Of a stretch of 64,000 nt of DNA, positions 39,430-49,312 are shown piece by piece. How positions within the stretch are numbered: position 1 is the first letter of the stretch; each line of letters opens with the position of its first letter. The translations under genes were made by a program, and so were the position numbers. A model generated the notes under the pieces. That model ran no database searches and was not told the DNA's origin. It saw only the letters and a list, made by a program, of their open reading frames with translations. This stretch comes from a virus, in IMG/VR virus record IMGVR_UViG_3300032050_000009, positions 109,398 to 173,397 of that record. One strand, 5' to 3'.

Positions 39430-42400
39430 CTAAAAAGGTTTTGAATTAAATTTAGTAAATATTGTGTTTATATTAGTTGGTATATTAGTAGGTGTTAAAG
39501 TTGGGGTAATTGTTGGAGTTGGTGAAGGAGGGTTTATGTTTACACAGTATAACCTAAAATTGTAATCTGCGGTTGATGTGTAACCGGACCCCAAAATTGT
39601 TGATATTACTTTTACATATACTTCGGATGGGGAAGAAATGTTCTTCATAAAAGTTGAAAATCCTGTAGAACCTCCGGCAATTGGAGAACCATTTAAGTAT
39701 TCTACCCATGGACCATATAATAGAGCGTTATCAGACCTAAAACCAGTATCTATAACTATTTGGTTATTCCAATATACTATAAACCTATCAGGGTATGTAT
39801 TAGCGCTAAATTCAAAGTAAACTTGACCTATTTGAGAGCCTAAATTGTATTTAAATAGGTTACTTCCCATGTTATTTGTAGGTGAAATTAGATTTCCGCA
39901 GTTAACCAAATAATCTTGATAACAATTTATTTTGGTCACGGCGTTTAACAATGGAACATTTACACCATTATTATAGTAGTATAAGTTTGACCACGAACTA
40001 ATAGAAACCCCTATAGAATTCGGGGAGTTTGTATATGTTCCGGCCGATGAGAAGGCTGAAGTATATATATTACCATCACAACCTAAATATTGTAAATAAA
40101 CCCTACCATTCCAAACAGGTACTGAATTTCCAACTGCATTGTCTAACATTTGTTGTGTTATGGTTACTTGCCAATTAAAACAACCATTATTACAATTATT
40201 TGGTGTTAAAGTTGGAGTTGGTGTAACAGGTATCGGGTTAAAACTAGAACAAACAATTTCCATCGTAGAACCCCCAAGAGGGCTACCGTCTGAATAATTA
40301 AATGTTAAACTAGTATAAGGGTTTGGTGAGGAAATTTTATATTCACCACCACCAGTACCAGGTTCTGGTAATGTTGCAATAGTGTTACCTGAAATTTCTT
40401 GATAACACCATGGACCAACTAAAGTTATTGTAACCGGACCTGAATCACTCGTCACTACAAAAGTTTCTCTACTTGACCAACCAATAAAGTCAGACATAGT
40501 TATTCTGAAAACTAAATTATTCATTGGTTCACTAAAATTCAGTGTGTATAATGTTGGAGTACATTCAATTGGACCACCTGGAGGGTTCTCTCTACAACCT
40601 ATCCATACAGTATCTGAGTTTTCGTATACACAACTAGTGTGAGTCCATAATTGTTCCGCATAACCACTACCAGTGGCTGTTATTAATATCCCGTAATAAT
40701 TTACATAACCACCAATAACAGGTAATTTACCTACACAACCAACTGGGGTTTGTGTTGGTGTTGGAGTTGGGGCGATATTATAACAATAGTTTTGACGTGT
40801 AAAGGCAGAATTTACATAAATTGTAAAATTATTTTGAGTATAATAAACTTGCGGAGTTCCACCTAAAGGGACACCTGATAAATTAGGATAATTATTATAA
40901 ACTCCTGAACTAGTATAATTTTGAATTTTTTGTAATCCATCACATCCTACCCATCTTACATAAATAAGTCCATTAATAATTGGATTAGTATTACCAGATG
41001 CACTTAAAATATATTCCTCTAATATATTTACCGTCCAAGCAAAACAATTTTGACAATTATCTCCATTAGTAGGCGTTATTGTTGGTGTTAATGTTGGTGT
41101 TGGTGTTAGAGTTGTATCTATAATCTCAACAACTAAAATATCACATTCAGGGTCCGGAGTCGGAGTCGGGGTTGGCGTAGGAGTTTCGGTTGGGGGAGGG
41201 CTCTTTTCTGGTGTTAATGAAGGTGTTTGTGTTTGTGTTGGTGTTTGTGTTTGTGTTGGTGTTTGGGTTGATGTAGGAGTTTGACTTTTTGTAGGAGTTT
41301 GACTGTTTGTTGGAGTTTGAGTCTGGGTATTTGTAGGTGTGTTAGTTGATGTTTTTGTTGGTGTTTGTGTTTTAGTTTGAGTTGGAGTGTTGGTTGGAGT
41401 CTGACTCTGAGTTGGGGTATTTGTCGGAGTTTGAGTTTGTGTGTTGGTTGGTGTCGGAGTTGGAGTTTCTGATACTTCAGGTGTTCGTGTAGGAGTTTTA
41501 GTTTGGGTTTGAGTTTGGGTTTGAGTTGGAGTATTGGTTGGTGTTTGTGTTGATGTTGGTGTTTGTGTTTGGGTATTAGTTGGTGTTTGAGTTGATGTTT
41601 TTGTTGGTGTCTTAGTTGGTGTTTGAGTCTTAGTTGGAGTTTGTGTTTGAGTAGATGTTTTTGTTTGAGTTGGGGTGGATGTTTTAGTCGGAGTATTACT
41701 CAGAGTTGGATTTGGAGTTGGTGTTTGCGTAGGTGTTTCAGTCGGTGTTTGAGTTGACGTAGGAGTTTGAGTTTTTGTTGGTGTAGGGGTTTTTGTTGAT
41801 GTTTTTGTTGGGGTTGGAGTTGGTGTTTCTGTGGATGTATTAGTTGGCGTATTTGTTGGAGTTTTAGTTGATGTTCTTGTTGGTGTTGGGCTATCAGTTG
41901 GTTGTGGTGTTGGGGTTGGAGTACTTGTTGATGTTGGAGTTTCAGTTTTAGTTGGAGTTGGAGTTTTAGTATTAGTTGGAGTTTTTGTTGAAGTTTTTGT
42001 AGGGGTTACTGTTGGCGTCGAAGTTTTAGTTGGAGTTTTAGTTTGAGTTGGACTTATTGTGTTTGTTGGGGTATTAGTTTGAGTCGGAGTCTGAGTTTTA
42101 GTTGGAGTTTTAGTTTGAGTTCTGGTTTGAGTTTGTGTTTTAGTTTGTGTTGGGGTTTGAGTTACGTCAGGAGTCGGAGTTTGTGTTTGAGTCGATGTTT
42201 TAGTTGGAGTTTTGGTGGGTGTTTGTGTTCTAGTTTCAGTTCGTGTTTGTGTTTGTGTTATTGTATTTGTGGGAGTATTTGTTGGGGTTTGAGTTGTTGT
42301 TGGGGTTTGAGTATTAGTTCTTGTTGGAGTTCTTGTTGGAGTTTTTGTAACACAAAATGTTTGAGTTGGAGTTGGTGTTGGTAAATCGTTATTGGTAGGT

Positions 42401-43101
42401 GTTTGAGTTTTAGTTGTGGTAACAGTTGGAGTTACGGTATTTTGAGGAGTTTTTGTTTGAGTTCTAGTCTTTGTAGGTGTTTGAGTCCTTGTTGTTGTAT
42501 TTGTAGGAGTTTTCGTTGGAGTTGGAGTTTTTGTAGGAGTTTTTGTTTGAGTCTGAGTTTTTGTTGGAGTTTTTGTTTGAGTTTGAGTTATGGTCGGAGT
42601 TTGTGTTACGGCTCCTGGAGCTCCTCCTGGACAACAATAAGATGTTGTTGAACATTCTGCATTAGGCAATAAAAATTCCGTAAAATTTGTAGGGTAATCC
42701 TCGGTACTAAAAGAAATATCCTGAACTAAACCACAAAAAGTGTATTCAACTAAATTAATAGGGTCCAAACAATTTGATAAACATATTGTAATACGCCATA
42801 AATCAAAAGGTTGTGTGTTGGTACCTAAGGTGACATATCTATTAATACCAGCACAACAATCGTATACCTCGAAAACGTCTTGAGGGATAAATGATTTAAA
42901 ATTTTGACAATCGGAAGCAACTAATTTTACCCCTACTTCAGGAGAATTTTCATAAGGGTAGGGTACTGTGATATCTATTGGTTTTGATGTGTAAGTAATA
43001 ACTCTTGAAACAAATACACAATTTTCACCATTTGGTTCACAAACATAAATGTCATAAGGTGCCGTTAAACCTGATATGTCTGTTATTTTAACTGTTGCCA
43101 T
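39430..43101 (-). CDS. Modular fibre protein (1223 residues) with a 480-residue Thr-Pro stalk
   Basis: A 1223-residue fibre-like protein without signal peptide. Residues 1-75 form a small domain ([20 protein letters not shown]) that is duplicated as the separate 71-residue protein encoded at 45652-45867. Residues about 75-165 are a Cys-rich domain ending CCPGGAPG. Residues about 165-650 are one of the longest Thr-Pro/Gln/Lys stalks I know of in a phage protein, interrupted by a short TQTFCVTKT segment. The C-terminal part carries two copies of a related domain ([15 protein letters not shown] and [15 protein letters not shown], each followed by G-C-D-G and Y-Y loops), separated by short Pro-Thr linkers. 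The start overlaps the stop of the gene before by one base. Confidence 0.8.
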   Translation of the reverse strand: MATVKITDISGLTAPYDIYVCEPNGENCVFVSRVITYTSKPIDITVPYPYENSPEVGVKLVASDCQNFKSFIPQDVFEVYDCCAGINRYVTLGTNTQPFDLWRITICLSNCLDPINLVEYTFCGLVQDISFSTEDYPTNFTEFLLPNAECSTTSYCCPGGAPGAVTQTPTITQTQTKTPTKTQTQTKTPTKTPTPTKTPTNTTTRTQTPTKTRTQTKTPQNTVTPTVTTTKTQTPTNNDLPTPTPTQTFCVTKTPTRTPTRTNTQTPTTTQTPTNTPTNTITQTQTRTETRTQTPTKTPTKTSTQTQTPTPDVTQTPTQTKTQTQTRTQTKTPTKTQTPTQTNTPTNTISPTQTKTPTKTSTPTVTPTKTSTKTPTNTKTPTPTKTETPTSTSTPTPTPQPTDSPTPTRTSTKTPTNTPTNTSTETPTPTPTKTSTKTPTPTKTQTPTSTQTPTETPTQTPTPNPTLSNTPTKTSTPTQTKTSTQTQTPTKTQTPTKTPTKTSTQTPTNTQTQTPTSTQTPTNTPTQTQTQTQTKTPTRTPEVSETPTPTPTNTQTQTPTNTPTQSQTPTNTPTQTKTQTPTKTSTNTPTNTQTQTPTNSQTPTKSQTPTSTQTPTQTQTPTQTQTPSLTPEKSPPPTETPTPTPTPTPDPECDILVVEIIDTTLTPTPTLTPTITPTNGDNCQNCFAWTVNILEEYILSASGNTNPIINGLIYVRWVGCDGLQKIQNYTSSGVYNNYPNLSGVPLGGTPQVYYTQNNFTIYVNSAFTRQNYCYNIAPTPTPTQTPVGCVGKLPVIGGYVNYYGILITATGSGYAEQLWTHTSCVYENSDTVWIGCRENPPGGPIECTPTLYTLNFSEPMNNLVFRITMSDFIGWSSRETFVVTSDSGPVTITLVGPWCYQEISGNTIATLPEPGTGGGEYKISSPNPYTSLTFNYSDGSPLGGSTMEIVCSSFNPIPVTPTPTLTPNNCNNGCFNWQVTITQQMLDNAVGNSVPVWNGRVYLQYLGCDGNIYTSAFSSAGTYTNSPNSIGVSISSWSNLYYYNNGVNVPLLNAVTKINCYQDYLVNCGNLISPTNNMGSNLFKYNLGSQIGQVYFEFSANTYPDRFIVYWNNQIVIDTGFRSDNALLYGPWVEYLNGSPIAGGSTGFSTFMKNISSPSEVYVKVISTILGSGYTSTADYNFRLYCVNINPPSPTPTITPTLTPTNIPTNINTIFTKFNSKPF
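41150..42610 (-). repeat. 1.4-kb Thr-Pro-coding degenerate tandem repeat
   Basis: A long low-complexity tract encoding about 480 residues in which Thr occupies nearly every second position, with Pro, Gln, Lys, Asn, Ser and Glu between. Codons vary widely (ACA, ACT, ACC, CCA, CCT, CCG), so the peptide rather than the DNA is what repeats. The plus strand is strongly G/T-rich here. Confidence 0.9.
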
Positions 43102-45650
43102 TAGTTACATAAAATTGTTGAATTACAAATATTATTTATAGTACCTTGACTGAATGATGACTGACAAGCCTCAATTACTACCGCACCTGTGACAGGGGTA
43201 TTAGATTGTCGACAGAAGCAAGCGGCTCCAGCAATCCCTGCTCCACCTGGTACGGTAATTTGTGCGGGATTTCCATCACAATCAGTATAAAACGCAGTTC
43301 CTTGAAAACCTGATATAGTCCTAACTGCAGTACATTGACATGTTATGGATGATGGGTTTGGGCCTCCATCTGGAGTATTGCCATTATTACCACCTGACCC
43401 GCCAGAACCACCGGTTCCATTAGGGTTTGATGGTGAAGTACCATTTTCAGGATTACACGGCCAAAGATTGACAATGACACAATTTGAAAGCTCGACTATA
43501 GTGTATATATTAAGGATAAATGACCTAATATAATAAAAACCATCTCCATAACAATTACAATTTGCTTGGTTAAGATACGCGTAACTTCCGACCTCTAATG
43601 ATTCTAAATAAATCGGTTGACTAGAAACACCCCAACTATCAATAACATTATTACTTAAATCCTCAACTAAAGAATATATAATATCACAAATTTCAGTTTC
43701 AGATTGAGGCCAATTAATATTGGGTCCATTATTAAATTTATATGCGAATGAGAAAGGATAACTTGTTAAGTTTGATGGAGGGTTACATTCGGTTTCTGAA
43801 ATACATTGAGCACAATTTGTGTATATTGTTGAAGAAACTTCAGTAAAGTAATTTCCTTGGTAAACTATGATGTCGTCTGTAGTATTTTGTGGTATTGTTG
43901 TTGAAGAACCGTTGTATTGCCAACAAGTATTAGTAGTTAAGTTAAATATTGTTTGAGTACCTATAGTTGTTAACGAAGGTTCGGTTTGATAAACTATTGT
44001 TTGAGGTCCATTAGTATCATTACAAAGTCTGTATTTGTAATACGTTGTTGGGGTAAATTCAAATGATACGTTATTACAACTTATACTATTAGAAGCCCCG
44101 TAAATATTAATACTTGGTGATGTAATTACCGTTACTGTATACGGAGGAGATGTTTCAATATTATAAACTATAGCGTTATTGTCTGTAACATATATTAAAC
44201 CATTTTCTACAAAAATAGAAGTTGGCGTTAATATTGTTGGAGATATTAAAATTTCAACCTCAGGGTCTCCATCTGGATAAGAATATTGTGATAAGTAAGT
44301 ATTATCACCTTCTCTTGAAAGTATTAAAATTTTGTTATTAGTGGTTGCCAATAAATCCCCCGCAAACAGCCTTCCTGGTGGTAAACTAAATAATTCATTA
44401 TAATTTAAATTACTTAATGAAGTTTGACCCGCTGAAGGTAAATATATTTCAAATACTGTTTGAGGTGATAAACCAACTTGAACATTACATGTTAACAACT
44501 TGTTATTATTAATTGCAAAAAGTCCGGCACCAAATGTAACGTTAGATTCTGTGTCATTTAACTCCCTAACAAATGTTGCAGAGAATGGGTTTAAAACAAT
44601 ATCCCATTCTTTAATTTTATCTGTTGTTGATATGAATAATTTTGTTTGAGTATTTCCAATATCATTCCAATTTGATAAATTTGGAATAGTTAGTGATGTT
44701 GTGGTATTAGTATCTACAACATATGTATACACCCCTCCTTCTCCGATTATAAATGTAGGACATAAATTCAATATTGACGGAGATGAAGGTGTCATTGTCA
44801 TTGTAGGTGTTGGAGTTGGGGTAAGTTGAACTGCGCACAATGAACATTGACCTAAATTAGAATAACCAATTGGCCCACTCGATAATGTAATGTTATTAGT
44901 ACCAATATAAGTTGAATTATTACCTATGTATGTTATACATCTTTCGTTCCCATCCACAACTCCTAAGAAAATCATAAATTGGGATAAATCACCACCTGAA
45001 GGGTTATTTACCACATTTGTGGTATAATACATAAATCCGTTATTACAATCTTGGAATTGTTTACTAACAGGACAATTTATAACAGAATCTATGGTGACAA
45101 AAGTAACGTCACCTGAAAAATTACACTGAATTTGATTACTCCTATTTCTATAAATCATTATTGTTGGAGTCATTGTTGGTGTCGGAGTCATAGTAGGGGT
45201 TATTCCTGTTATATAAGCATCGACATAAATATTGGGACAGAAATTTGATGACGTAGGGGTGTTTGTCATTGTTGGAGTGTAAGAAGGGGTATAAGACGGT
45301 GTTGGAGTTGGTGGAATATCAATTAGTGTTGCCTCAAAATTGAAGACATCACAATTAACAGTTGGTGTAGGAGTAGGGGTCAAACAAACTGACGAGTTTA
45401 CATACTCAAAAGTTAAATCAGGGCATACTCCGTTATATGGGTATTTTCCCTGTAAAAAACAAGGACTACCACCTAAAGTCGTTGCTAAACACCAAAAACC
45501 ACCAGAGTCGTAAAATATATAATATCCGTTAGTTGAACCAACATAATAATCTCTTAAATTGTATACACCTGATTGGGTATATACATCATCATAGGCCGGA
45601 AATCCAGTACCACTTACACAATAATCATCATTTGCACAATATACGGCCAT
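43101..45650 (-). CDS. Modular fibre protein (849 residues) with propeller-like module
   Basis: An 849-residue fibre-like protein. The N-terminal 90 residues are Cys-rich with short repeats ([19 protein letters not shown], then a G-x-W-C-L strand). Three short Pro-Thr stalks (about 92-115, 117-190 and 275-295) separate small domains. Residues about 298-520 are a propeller-like module with [13 protein letters not shown] and [20 protein letters not shown], clearly related to modules in the LRR fibre and in the plus-strand SprB adhesin. The C-terminal region has a Gly-rich linker ([14 protein letters not shown]) followed by a Cys-rich domain ([14 protein letters not shown]). It begins two bases after the 71-residue gene and overlaps the next start by one base. 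Confidence 0.78.
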   Translation of the reverse strand: MAVYCANDDYCVSGTGFPAYDDVYTQSGVYNLRDYYVGSTNGYYIFYDSGGFWCLATTLGGSPCFLQGKYPYNGVCPDLTFEYVNSSVCLTPTPTPTVNCDVFNFEATLIDIPPTPTPSYTPSYTPTMTNTPTSSNFCPNIYVDAYITGITPTMTPTPTMTPTIMIYRNRSNQIQCNFSGDVTFVTIDSVINCPVSKQFQDCNNGFMYYTTNVVNNPSGGDLSQFMIFLGVVDGNERCITYIGNNSTYIGTNNITLSSGPIGYSNLGQCSLCAVQLTPTPTPTMTMTPSSPSILNLCPTFIIGEGGVYTYVVDTNTTTSLTIPNLSNWNDIGNTQTKLFISTTDKIKEWDIVLNPFSATFVRELNDTESNVTFGAGLFAINNNKLLTCNVQVGLSPQTVFEIYLPSAGQTSLSNLNYNELFSLPPGRLFAGDLLATTNNKILILSREGDNTYLSQYSYPDGDPEVEILISPTILTPTSIFVENGLIYVTDNNAIVYNIETSPPYTVTVITSPSINIYGASNSISCNNVSFEFTPTTYYKYRLCNDTNGPQTIVYQTEPSLTTIGTQTIFNLTTNTCWQYNGSSTTIPQNTTDDIIVYQGNYFTEVSSTIYTNCAQCISETECNPPSNLTSYPFSFAYKFNNGPNINWPQSETEICDIIYSLVEDLSNNVIDSWGVSSQPIYLESLEVGSYAYLNQANCNCYGDGFYYIRSFILNIYTIVELSNCVIVNLWPCNPENGTSPSNPNGTGGSGGSGGNNGNTPDGGPNPSSITCQCTAVRTISGFQGTAFYTDCDGNPAQITVPGGAGIAGAACFCRQSNTPVTGAVVIEACQSSFSQGTINNICNSTILCN

Positions 45651-45651
45651 A

Positions 45652-45867
45652 TTATAACGTTAAATTTGTTGTAACTTCACAACCTATTGAGTCTACAATT
45701 TTTAGAGTAAATTCAGAAAAGTTTAACATTATTGTGGGAATCTCAAATGTATATGGTGCCGAGTCAGTTCTGTCTATATAAATGCATTGTGTTTGAGGGT
45801 TGTCACATATATAAATGTCATATGGTGTTGTTCCTGAAAGGTCGTTAATTGTAACTACAGTTGGCAT
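45652..45867 (-). CDS. Stand-alone copy of the fibre N-terminal domain (71 residues)
   Basis: A 71-residue protein, MPTVVTINDLSGTTPYDIYI, followed by CDNPQTQCIYIDR. It is clearly paralogous to the first 70 residues of the 1223-residue fibre (shared pattern: T-V-x-I-x-D-x-S-G-x-T/L-x-P-Y-D-I-Y-x-C-x-x-x-x-x-x-C-x-x-x-x-R, then an x-I-P/V-P strand). There is no stalk or other domain. It opens the minus-strand island and is followed two bases later by a fibre gene. It could be an attachment or adaptor subunit, or a remnant of an earlier fibre gene. I favour a functional adaptor because the frame is intact and has its own promoter-like motif. Confidence 0.75.
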   Translation of the reverse strand: MPTVVTINDLSGTTPYDIYICDNPQTQCIYIDRTDSAPYTFEIPTIMLNFSEFTLKIVDSIGCEVTTNLTL

Positions 45868-45882
45868 TAGTAAATTTTATTT

Positions 45883-45891
45883 CAATAAATA
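45883..45891 (-). promoter_or_regulatory. TATTTAT-type candidate late promoter for the fibre island (minus strand)
   Basis: TATTTATTG read on the minus strand, 24 bases before the ATG at 45867, in the 84-base divergent gap with the primase gene. Confidence 0.5.
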
Positions 45892-45951
45892 TAATACTGA
45901 CCCAAAACTTGTGAAGTTGACATGAACTAATTTGTACCTTATTTTTACCTG

Positions 45952-46854
45952 ATGTCCGATGAAAAAGAAATATTGGTTGAGTTACTACGTGAAATTCTTG
46001 GTGATGAAAAGATGCACTACGAACACAGAGGACAAATCTCATTCAACTGTCCCCTCTGCGACGAGGACCGAAACAAGGGTAATTTAGAGGTCAACTACCT
46101 ACAACACGTATACAAATGTTGGAGTTGTTCGGAAACAAACGGTATGCACGGACCTCTTGGTAAACTAATTGATAACTACGGAAACAAAAAACATAAAAAG
46201 GTTTATAAACTTTTTCAACCTGAGGACATAAAACCAAAGGAAAAACCAAAACAAAAGTTAAGGCTACCTGAAAGTTTTGTTTTATTCAAAGATTCAAACC
46301 CAATCTATCCGGTATATAAACAAGCATACAACTACCTGAAAAACAGAGGGATAACCGATGAGATTATCGAAAGGTATTCAATAGGATTTTGTGACAACGG
46401 AAGTCACGCTGGTAGAATTATTGTACCATCATATAATATTGAGGGGGAATTGAATTATTATATTGCAAGGAGTTGGGACCCCAAGTCACGAGCCAAATAT
46501 AAAAACCCTCAAGCCGAAAAGGATAAGATAATCTTTAACCAACACTTAATTGACTGGAAAAAGGATGTGTATCTTGTTGAGGGGGTATTTGACGGATTCT
46601 TTTTATCAAATAGTATTCCGATGCTTGGTAAACATATGTCAGAGTTGTTGTTTAATACCCTATACGATAAGGTTAAAAAGAATATCATTATTGCCCTCGA
46701 TGGTGATGCTTGGGACAACGCTGTTAAATTATATCGTGAGTTAAATGGGGGTAAATTATACGGAAAAATAAAAATTATTCATCTACCCAAAGATAAGGAC
46801 GTATGTGATTTGAGGGGTCAGATAGATGAATACTATGTACAAATAAAGGATTAA
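45952..46854 (+). CDS. 61: DNA primase, DnaG/gp61-like
   Basis: A 300-residue primase that makes RNA primers for lagging-strand synthesis with the gp41 helicase. An N-terminal zinc-binding site is present at Cys33/Cys36 (CPLC) and Cys56/Cys59 (CWSC). The Toprim catalytic domain shows KKDVYLVEGVFDGFF with its Glu, and a metal-binding DGD in IIALDGDAWDNA. Length is close to T4 gp61 (342). A promoter-like TTG (45909) with TAATTTG (45928-45934) precedes it, but the spacing is imperfect. The gene starts a plus-strand block after the divergent fibre island; the nuclease gene follows two bases after the stop. Confidence 0.93.
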   Translation: MSDEKEILVELLREILGDEKMHYEHRGQISFNCPLCDEDRNKGNLEVNYLQHVYKCWSCSETNGMHGPLGKLIDNYGNKKHKKVYKLFQPEDIKPKEKPKQKLRLPESFVLFKDSNPIYPVYKQAYNYLKNRGITDEIIERYSIGFCDNGSHAGRIIVPSYNIEGELNYYIARSWDPKSRAKYKNPQAEKDKIIFNQHLIDWKKDVYLVEGVFDGFFLSNSIPMLGKHMSELLFNTLYDKVKKNIIIALDGDAWDNAVKLYRELNGGKLYGKIKIIHLPKDKDVCDLRGQIDEYYVQIKD

Positions 46855-46855
46855 T

Positions 46856-47710
46856 ATGGATTTAAACAAAATTAGAGACGAAATTAACGGTATAATAAAA
46901 AAAAGACAGGAAGAAATTCAATTAACATTTGAGGAGGAGACCCACACTTACACTATGATGAATAATCAAGGGGTTCTTGTATCGAATTGGATATCAGTAA
47001 GTAAAGTCCTGAAAAAATTTTATGAAGAATTTCCGGCTGAAGAAATATCATTAAAAAAAGCGAAAGGAGATGTTGTAGAACAACAAAGATTACTTGCGGA
47101 GTGGAAAGCCGCGGGTGATTACTCGACAAATATGGGAAGTAGGGTTCACTATTTTTTGGAAAAAAAATCGCATGAAATTTTTAACATTGTTAAGGAAGTG
47201 AGAAAACCTGAATTTGATTGTGACTTTACTCAAATTTTAAAGGGTGATAGTATGATAAACGCTGGAACAAACTTTCTTAAACTGATGAAAGATAGAGGGG
47301 CTATTTTACTTGACACTGAAATTGTTTTAGGTGACCCTGATTTATCATATGTTGGCCAACCCGATAAAGTTTGGGTTATTGAGAGTAAAGACAAAAAAAG
47401 TGTTGGGTTAATAGTGACCGACTACAAAACCAATAAACCGAAGAACTTTGAGGAGAATCAATTTACTAAAAGAATGAAACCTCCATTTCAAAAACACCCT
47501 GACAATGCGTTAGGTCACTACTTTTTACAACTACCATTTTATGGGAAATTACTTAAGGAAATGTTAAAAGGGTCAAAATATGAGGATATTAATTTTTTTG
47601 GTTGTATCATTGTGCTACTGAAAGAAAATTCCGATTTCGAGGAGTTTAGAGTACCAAAAGATGTTATTGATACGGTATTTTCTATGAATATGAAACAATA
47701 TTTATCTTAA
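46856..47710 (+). CDS. PD-(D/E)XK nuclease, RecB/Cas4-like
   Basis: A 284-residue nuclease-like protein. Motifs of the PD-(D/E)XK superfamily, RecB/Cas4-type, are visible: a His in MGSRVHYFLE (His98), Glu155 in LLDTEIVLGD, Asp170 in VGQPDKVW, the D-x-K of VTDYKTNK (Asp189, Lys191), and the Q-x-x-x-Y-like helix LQLPFYGKLL near residue 228. There is no Cys cluster for an iron-sulphur site. The likely substrates are branched or free DNA ends during replication. It directly follows the primase, so a replication/recombination role fits. Whether it cuts single or double strands cannot be read from sequence. Confidence 0.82.
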   Translation: MDLNKIRDEINGIIKKRQEEIQLTFEEETHTYTMMNNQGVLVSNWISVSKVLKKFYEEFPAEEISLKKAKGDVVEQQRLLAEWKAAGDYSTNMGSRVHYFLEKKSHEIFNIVKEVRKPEFDCDFTQILKGDSMINAGTNFLKLMKDRGAILLDTEIVLGDPDLSYVGQPDKVWVIESKDKKSVGLIVTDYKTNKPKNFEENQFTKRMKPPFQKHPDNALGHYFLQLPFYGKLLKEMLKGSKYEDINFFGCIIVLLKENSDFEEFRVPKDVIDTVFSMNMKQYLS

Positions 47711-47728
47711 CACTAAAAAATAAATGCT

Positions 47729-48265
47729 ATGAAAAACTTATTAATTTTATTTTCACTCATTACAACAATTTTTATTTATGCTCAAGTAACACATAAAAAT
47801 CCTGATTGCCAACCTAAAACAAATGCGGAAAAAATGTATGAATCAATTTTAATTCATGCGGATTCGTTTAACATACCGCTTCATATTGCTTTTAATGTTG
47901 CCCGAATGGAAACAGGGTATTTAGGCCCAAACCATGAAAATTATAATCACAAACAAGTATCAAAAGCGGGTGCGGTTGGACCAATGCAAATTATGCCACA
48001 GTACGCCTCATTTTTTGCGGGATTTCCCGTAAATAAAAAAGAGCTAAAAGAGAATATCGATTTAAATGTTTATATATCGATGAAATTGTTAGCCCAACAT
48101 TTTAAAAAGTATGGTGATTGGAAAAAAGTATTAGGTGCTTATAACACAGGTAGACCAATTATTAATAAGTATGCTCAACAAGGTGTCAAAAAGGATTATT
48201 TGAAATATTGGATACCGAATCCTATTGAAAGAGATACCATTGAGTTTTTAACAATCAAAGGATAG
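47729..48265 (+). CDS. Exported lytic transglycosylase
   Basis: A 178-residue muralytic enzyme. The first 19 residues (MKNLLILFSLITTIFIYAQ) form a signal peptide; ending in AQ is typical of Bacteroidota. An SLT-type goose-lysozyme-like domain follows: catalytic Glu61 in ARMETGYLG, GAVGPMQIMP and LGAYNTGRPII. Exported through the host Sec machinery, it would act on peptidoglycan in the periplasm, either to help lysis or during infection. It sits among DNA metabolism genes instead of in the lysis cluster, with 18 bases before and a weak hairpin after it. A separate amidase is present at 55214. Confidence 0.88.
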   Translation: MKNLLILFSLITTIFIYAQVTHKNPDCQPKTNAEKMYESILIHADSFNIPLHIAFNVARMETGYLGPNHENYNHKQVSKAGAVGPMQIMPQYASFFAGFPVNKKELKENIDLNVYISMKLLAQHFKKYGDWKKVLGAYNTGRPIINKYAQQGVKKDYLKYWIPNPIERDTIEFLTIKG

Positions 48266-48286
48266 GTACTTGATTGTTTGGTTTTT
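48251..48286 (+). terminator. Weak terminator-like hairpin after the transglycosylase
   Basis: An 8-bp perfect but A/T-rich stem (48251-48258 with 48270-48277) overlapping the stop codon, followed by TTGGTTTTT. Strength is doubtful because the stem has few G-C pairs. Confidence 0.35.
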
Positions 48287-48311
48287 GTTTAGTATGTTTT
48301 CATAAAAAAAT

Positions 48312-48536
48312 ATGGAAGACTTATTACCAAAAATTGATTTAAAAGAACAACCTAGTGAGGTTTGTGAAAGCTGTGGAAGTGAATATTTTAAGGAAGTCGT
48401 TTTAATTAAAAGGGTGTCTAAACTCTACACAGGTAGTTCTGAAGACACCCTTGTTCCTTTTCCTACATACATGTGTGAAAAGTGTGGACACGTTAACAAA
48501 GATTTTGCTTTATTTGATAAAGGAACTCAACTATGA
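48312..48536 (+). CDS. Small zinc-ribbon protein upstream of gp47
   Basis: A 74-residue protein with two CxxC pairs: Cys18/Cys21 (CESC) and Cys55/Cys58 (CEKC), forming a zinc ribbon. The segment between is basic and short-stranded. Small zinc-ribbon proteins of this kind are common next to gp47 in T4-like phages, function unknown to me. The stop overlaps the gp47 start (ATGA), indicating coupling. It might act as a nucleic-acid-binding partner of the recombination nuclease, inferred from position only. Confidence 0.75.
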   Translation: MEDLLPKIDLKEQPSEVCESCGSEYFKEVVLIKRVSKLYTGSSEDTLVPFPTYMCEKCGHVNKDFALFDKGTQL

Positions 48537-49312
48537 TAAAAAAACTAGTACACTTTAGTGACCTACATGTTAGGTTGTTTAAGGACCATAACCTATACCG
48601 AAGTATATTGGAAGAAGCTTTTAGTCAATGGAGAAAAATTAATCCTGACCGAATAGTTTTTACAGGTGATTTAGTTCATAGTAAAAACCAAATGACTCCT
48701 GAACTTGTTGAGTTCATAGCGTGGACATTAAACGAGTGTTCTAAAATTGCAAAGACTATTTTGATACCCGGAAACCACGACTTCTTGGAAAATAATATGG
48801 AAAGACTAGACGCTCTTACTCCTGTAGTAGACTCACTTCAAAATGAAATGGTGGTTTATTATAAAAACAGAGGAGTTTATCAAGATGCAAATATTGACTG
48901 GTGTGTTTATTCACTTATGGACCACAATATCCCACCCGATATTACAAAAAATAATAGAAAGAAAATCGGATTGTTTCATGGACCAGTTCAAGGGTTGACA
49001 ACTGATGTTGGATACAAGTTTGATAGTGGATTTGAGTCAGATAAGTTTGATGGGTGTGACCTTGTTTTGTGTGGTGATATTCATAAAAGACAAGTTTTTA
49101 ACATACCTGGAGGCAAGAAGGCTTATATGATTGGCTCAACAATTCAACAAAACTTTGGTGAAACAATTGAAAAACATGGATATGGTATATATGATGTGGA
49201 AAATGACAAATATGAGTTTGTTAATTTGGTAAACCCAAAACCTTTCCTATCATTCAAATTAAATTCTTATGACCAAATAATTGATGGAACAGAAAAACTC
49301 CTTAACTATTGA
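48533..49312 (+). CDS. 47: gp47-like recombination nuclease subunit (SbcD/Mre11)
   Basis: A 259-residue calcineurin-fold phosphoesterase, the nuclease partner of gp46. Metal ligands are in order: SDLHVRL (Asp10, His12), FTGDLVHS, IPGNHDFL, LFHGPV, and LCGDIHKRQ. It is shorter than T4 gp47 (339), as the capping region after the fold is reduced, ending with an Ile-Asp-Gly-rich tail. Together with gp46 it processes DNA ends for UvsX-driven recombination. The gp46 gene is 1 kb downstream, with three small genes in between, an arrangement also seen in T4, where 46 and 47 are separated. Its 3' end overlaps the next gene by 29 bases. Confidence 0.9.
   Translation: MIKKLVHFSDLHVRLFKDHNLYRSILEEAFSQWRKINPDRIVFTGDLVHSKNQMTPELVEFIAWTLNECSKIAKTILIPGNHDFLENNMERLDALTPVVDSLQNEMVVYYKNRGVYQDANIDWCVYSLMDHNIPPDITKNNRKKIGLFHGPVQGLTTDVGYKFDSGFESDKFDGCDLVLCGDIHKRQVFNIPGGKKAYMIGSTIQQNFGETIEKHGYGIYDVENDKYEFVNLVNPKPFLSFKLNSYDQIIDGTEKLLNY

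Noticed and set aside
41150-42610. Possible CRISPR or DNA tandem repeat array
   Set aside because: Units are not identical in length or sequence, no spacer pattern exists, and the frame encodes a continuous Thr-Pro stalk.
42043-42655. Plus- and minus-strand open frames rich in Cys, Ser and Trp or in Asn and Ser across the Thr-Pro tract
   Set aside because: They are shadows of the degenerate Thr-Pro repeat read in other frames; low complexity mirrors the repeat and there is no independent domain or start signal.
33218-45867. Diversity-generating retroelement acting on the fibre tips
   Set aside because: No reverse transcriptase or template repeat is visible in the window.
45928-45934. Strong promoter for the primase gene (TAATTTG with TTG at 45909)
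   Set aside because: The -7 element is one base short of TAnnTTTG and spacing to TTG is only 16; too weak to list as a separate site.
48293-48300. TATGTTTT as a promoter for the zinc-ribbon/gp47 genes
   Set aside because: Imperfect -7 match lying within a hairpin-rich stretch; no convincing -33 element.
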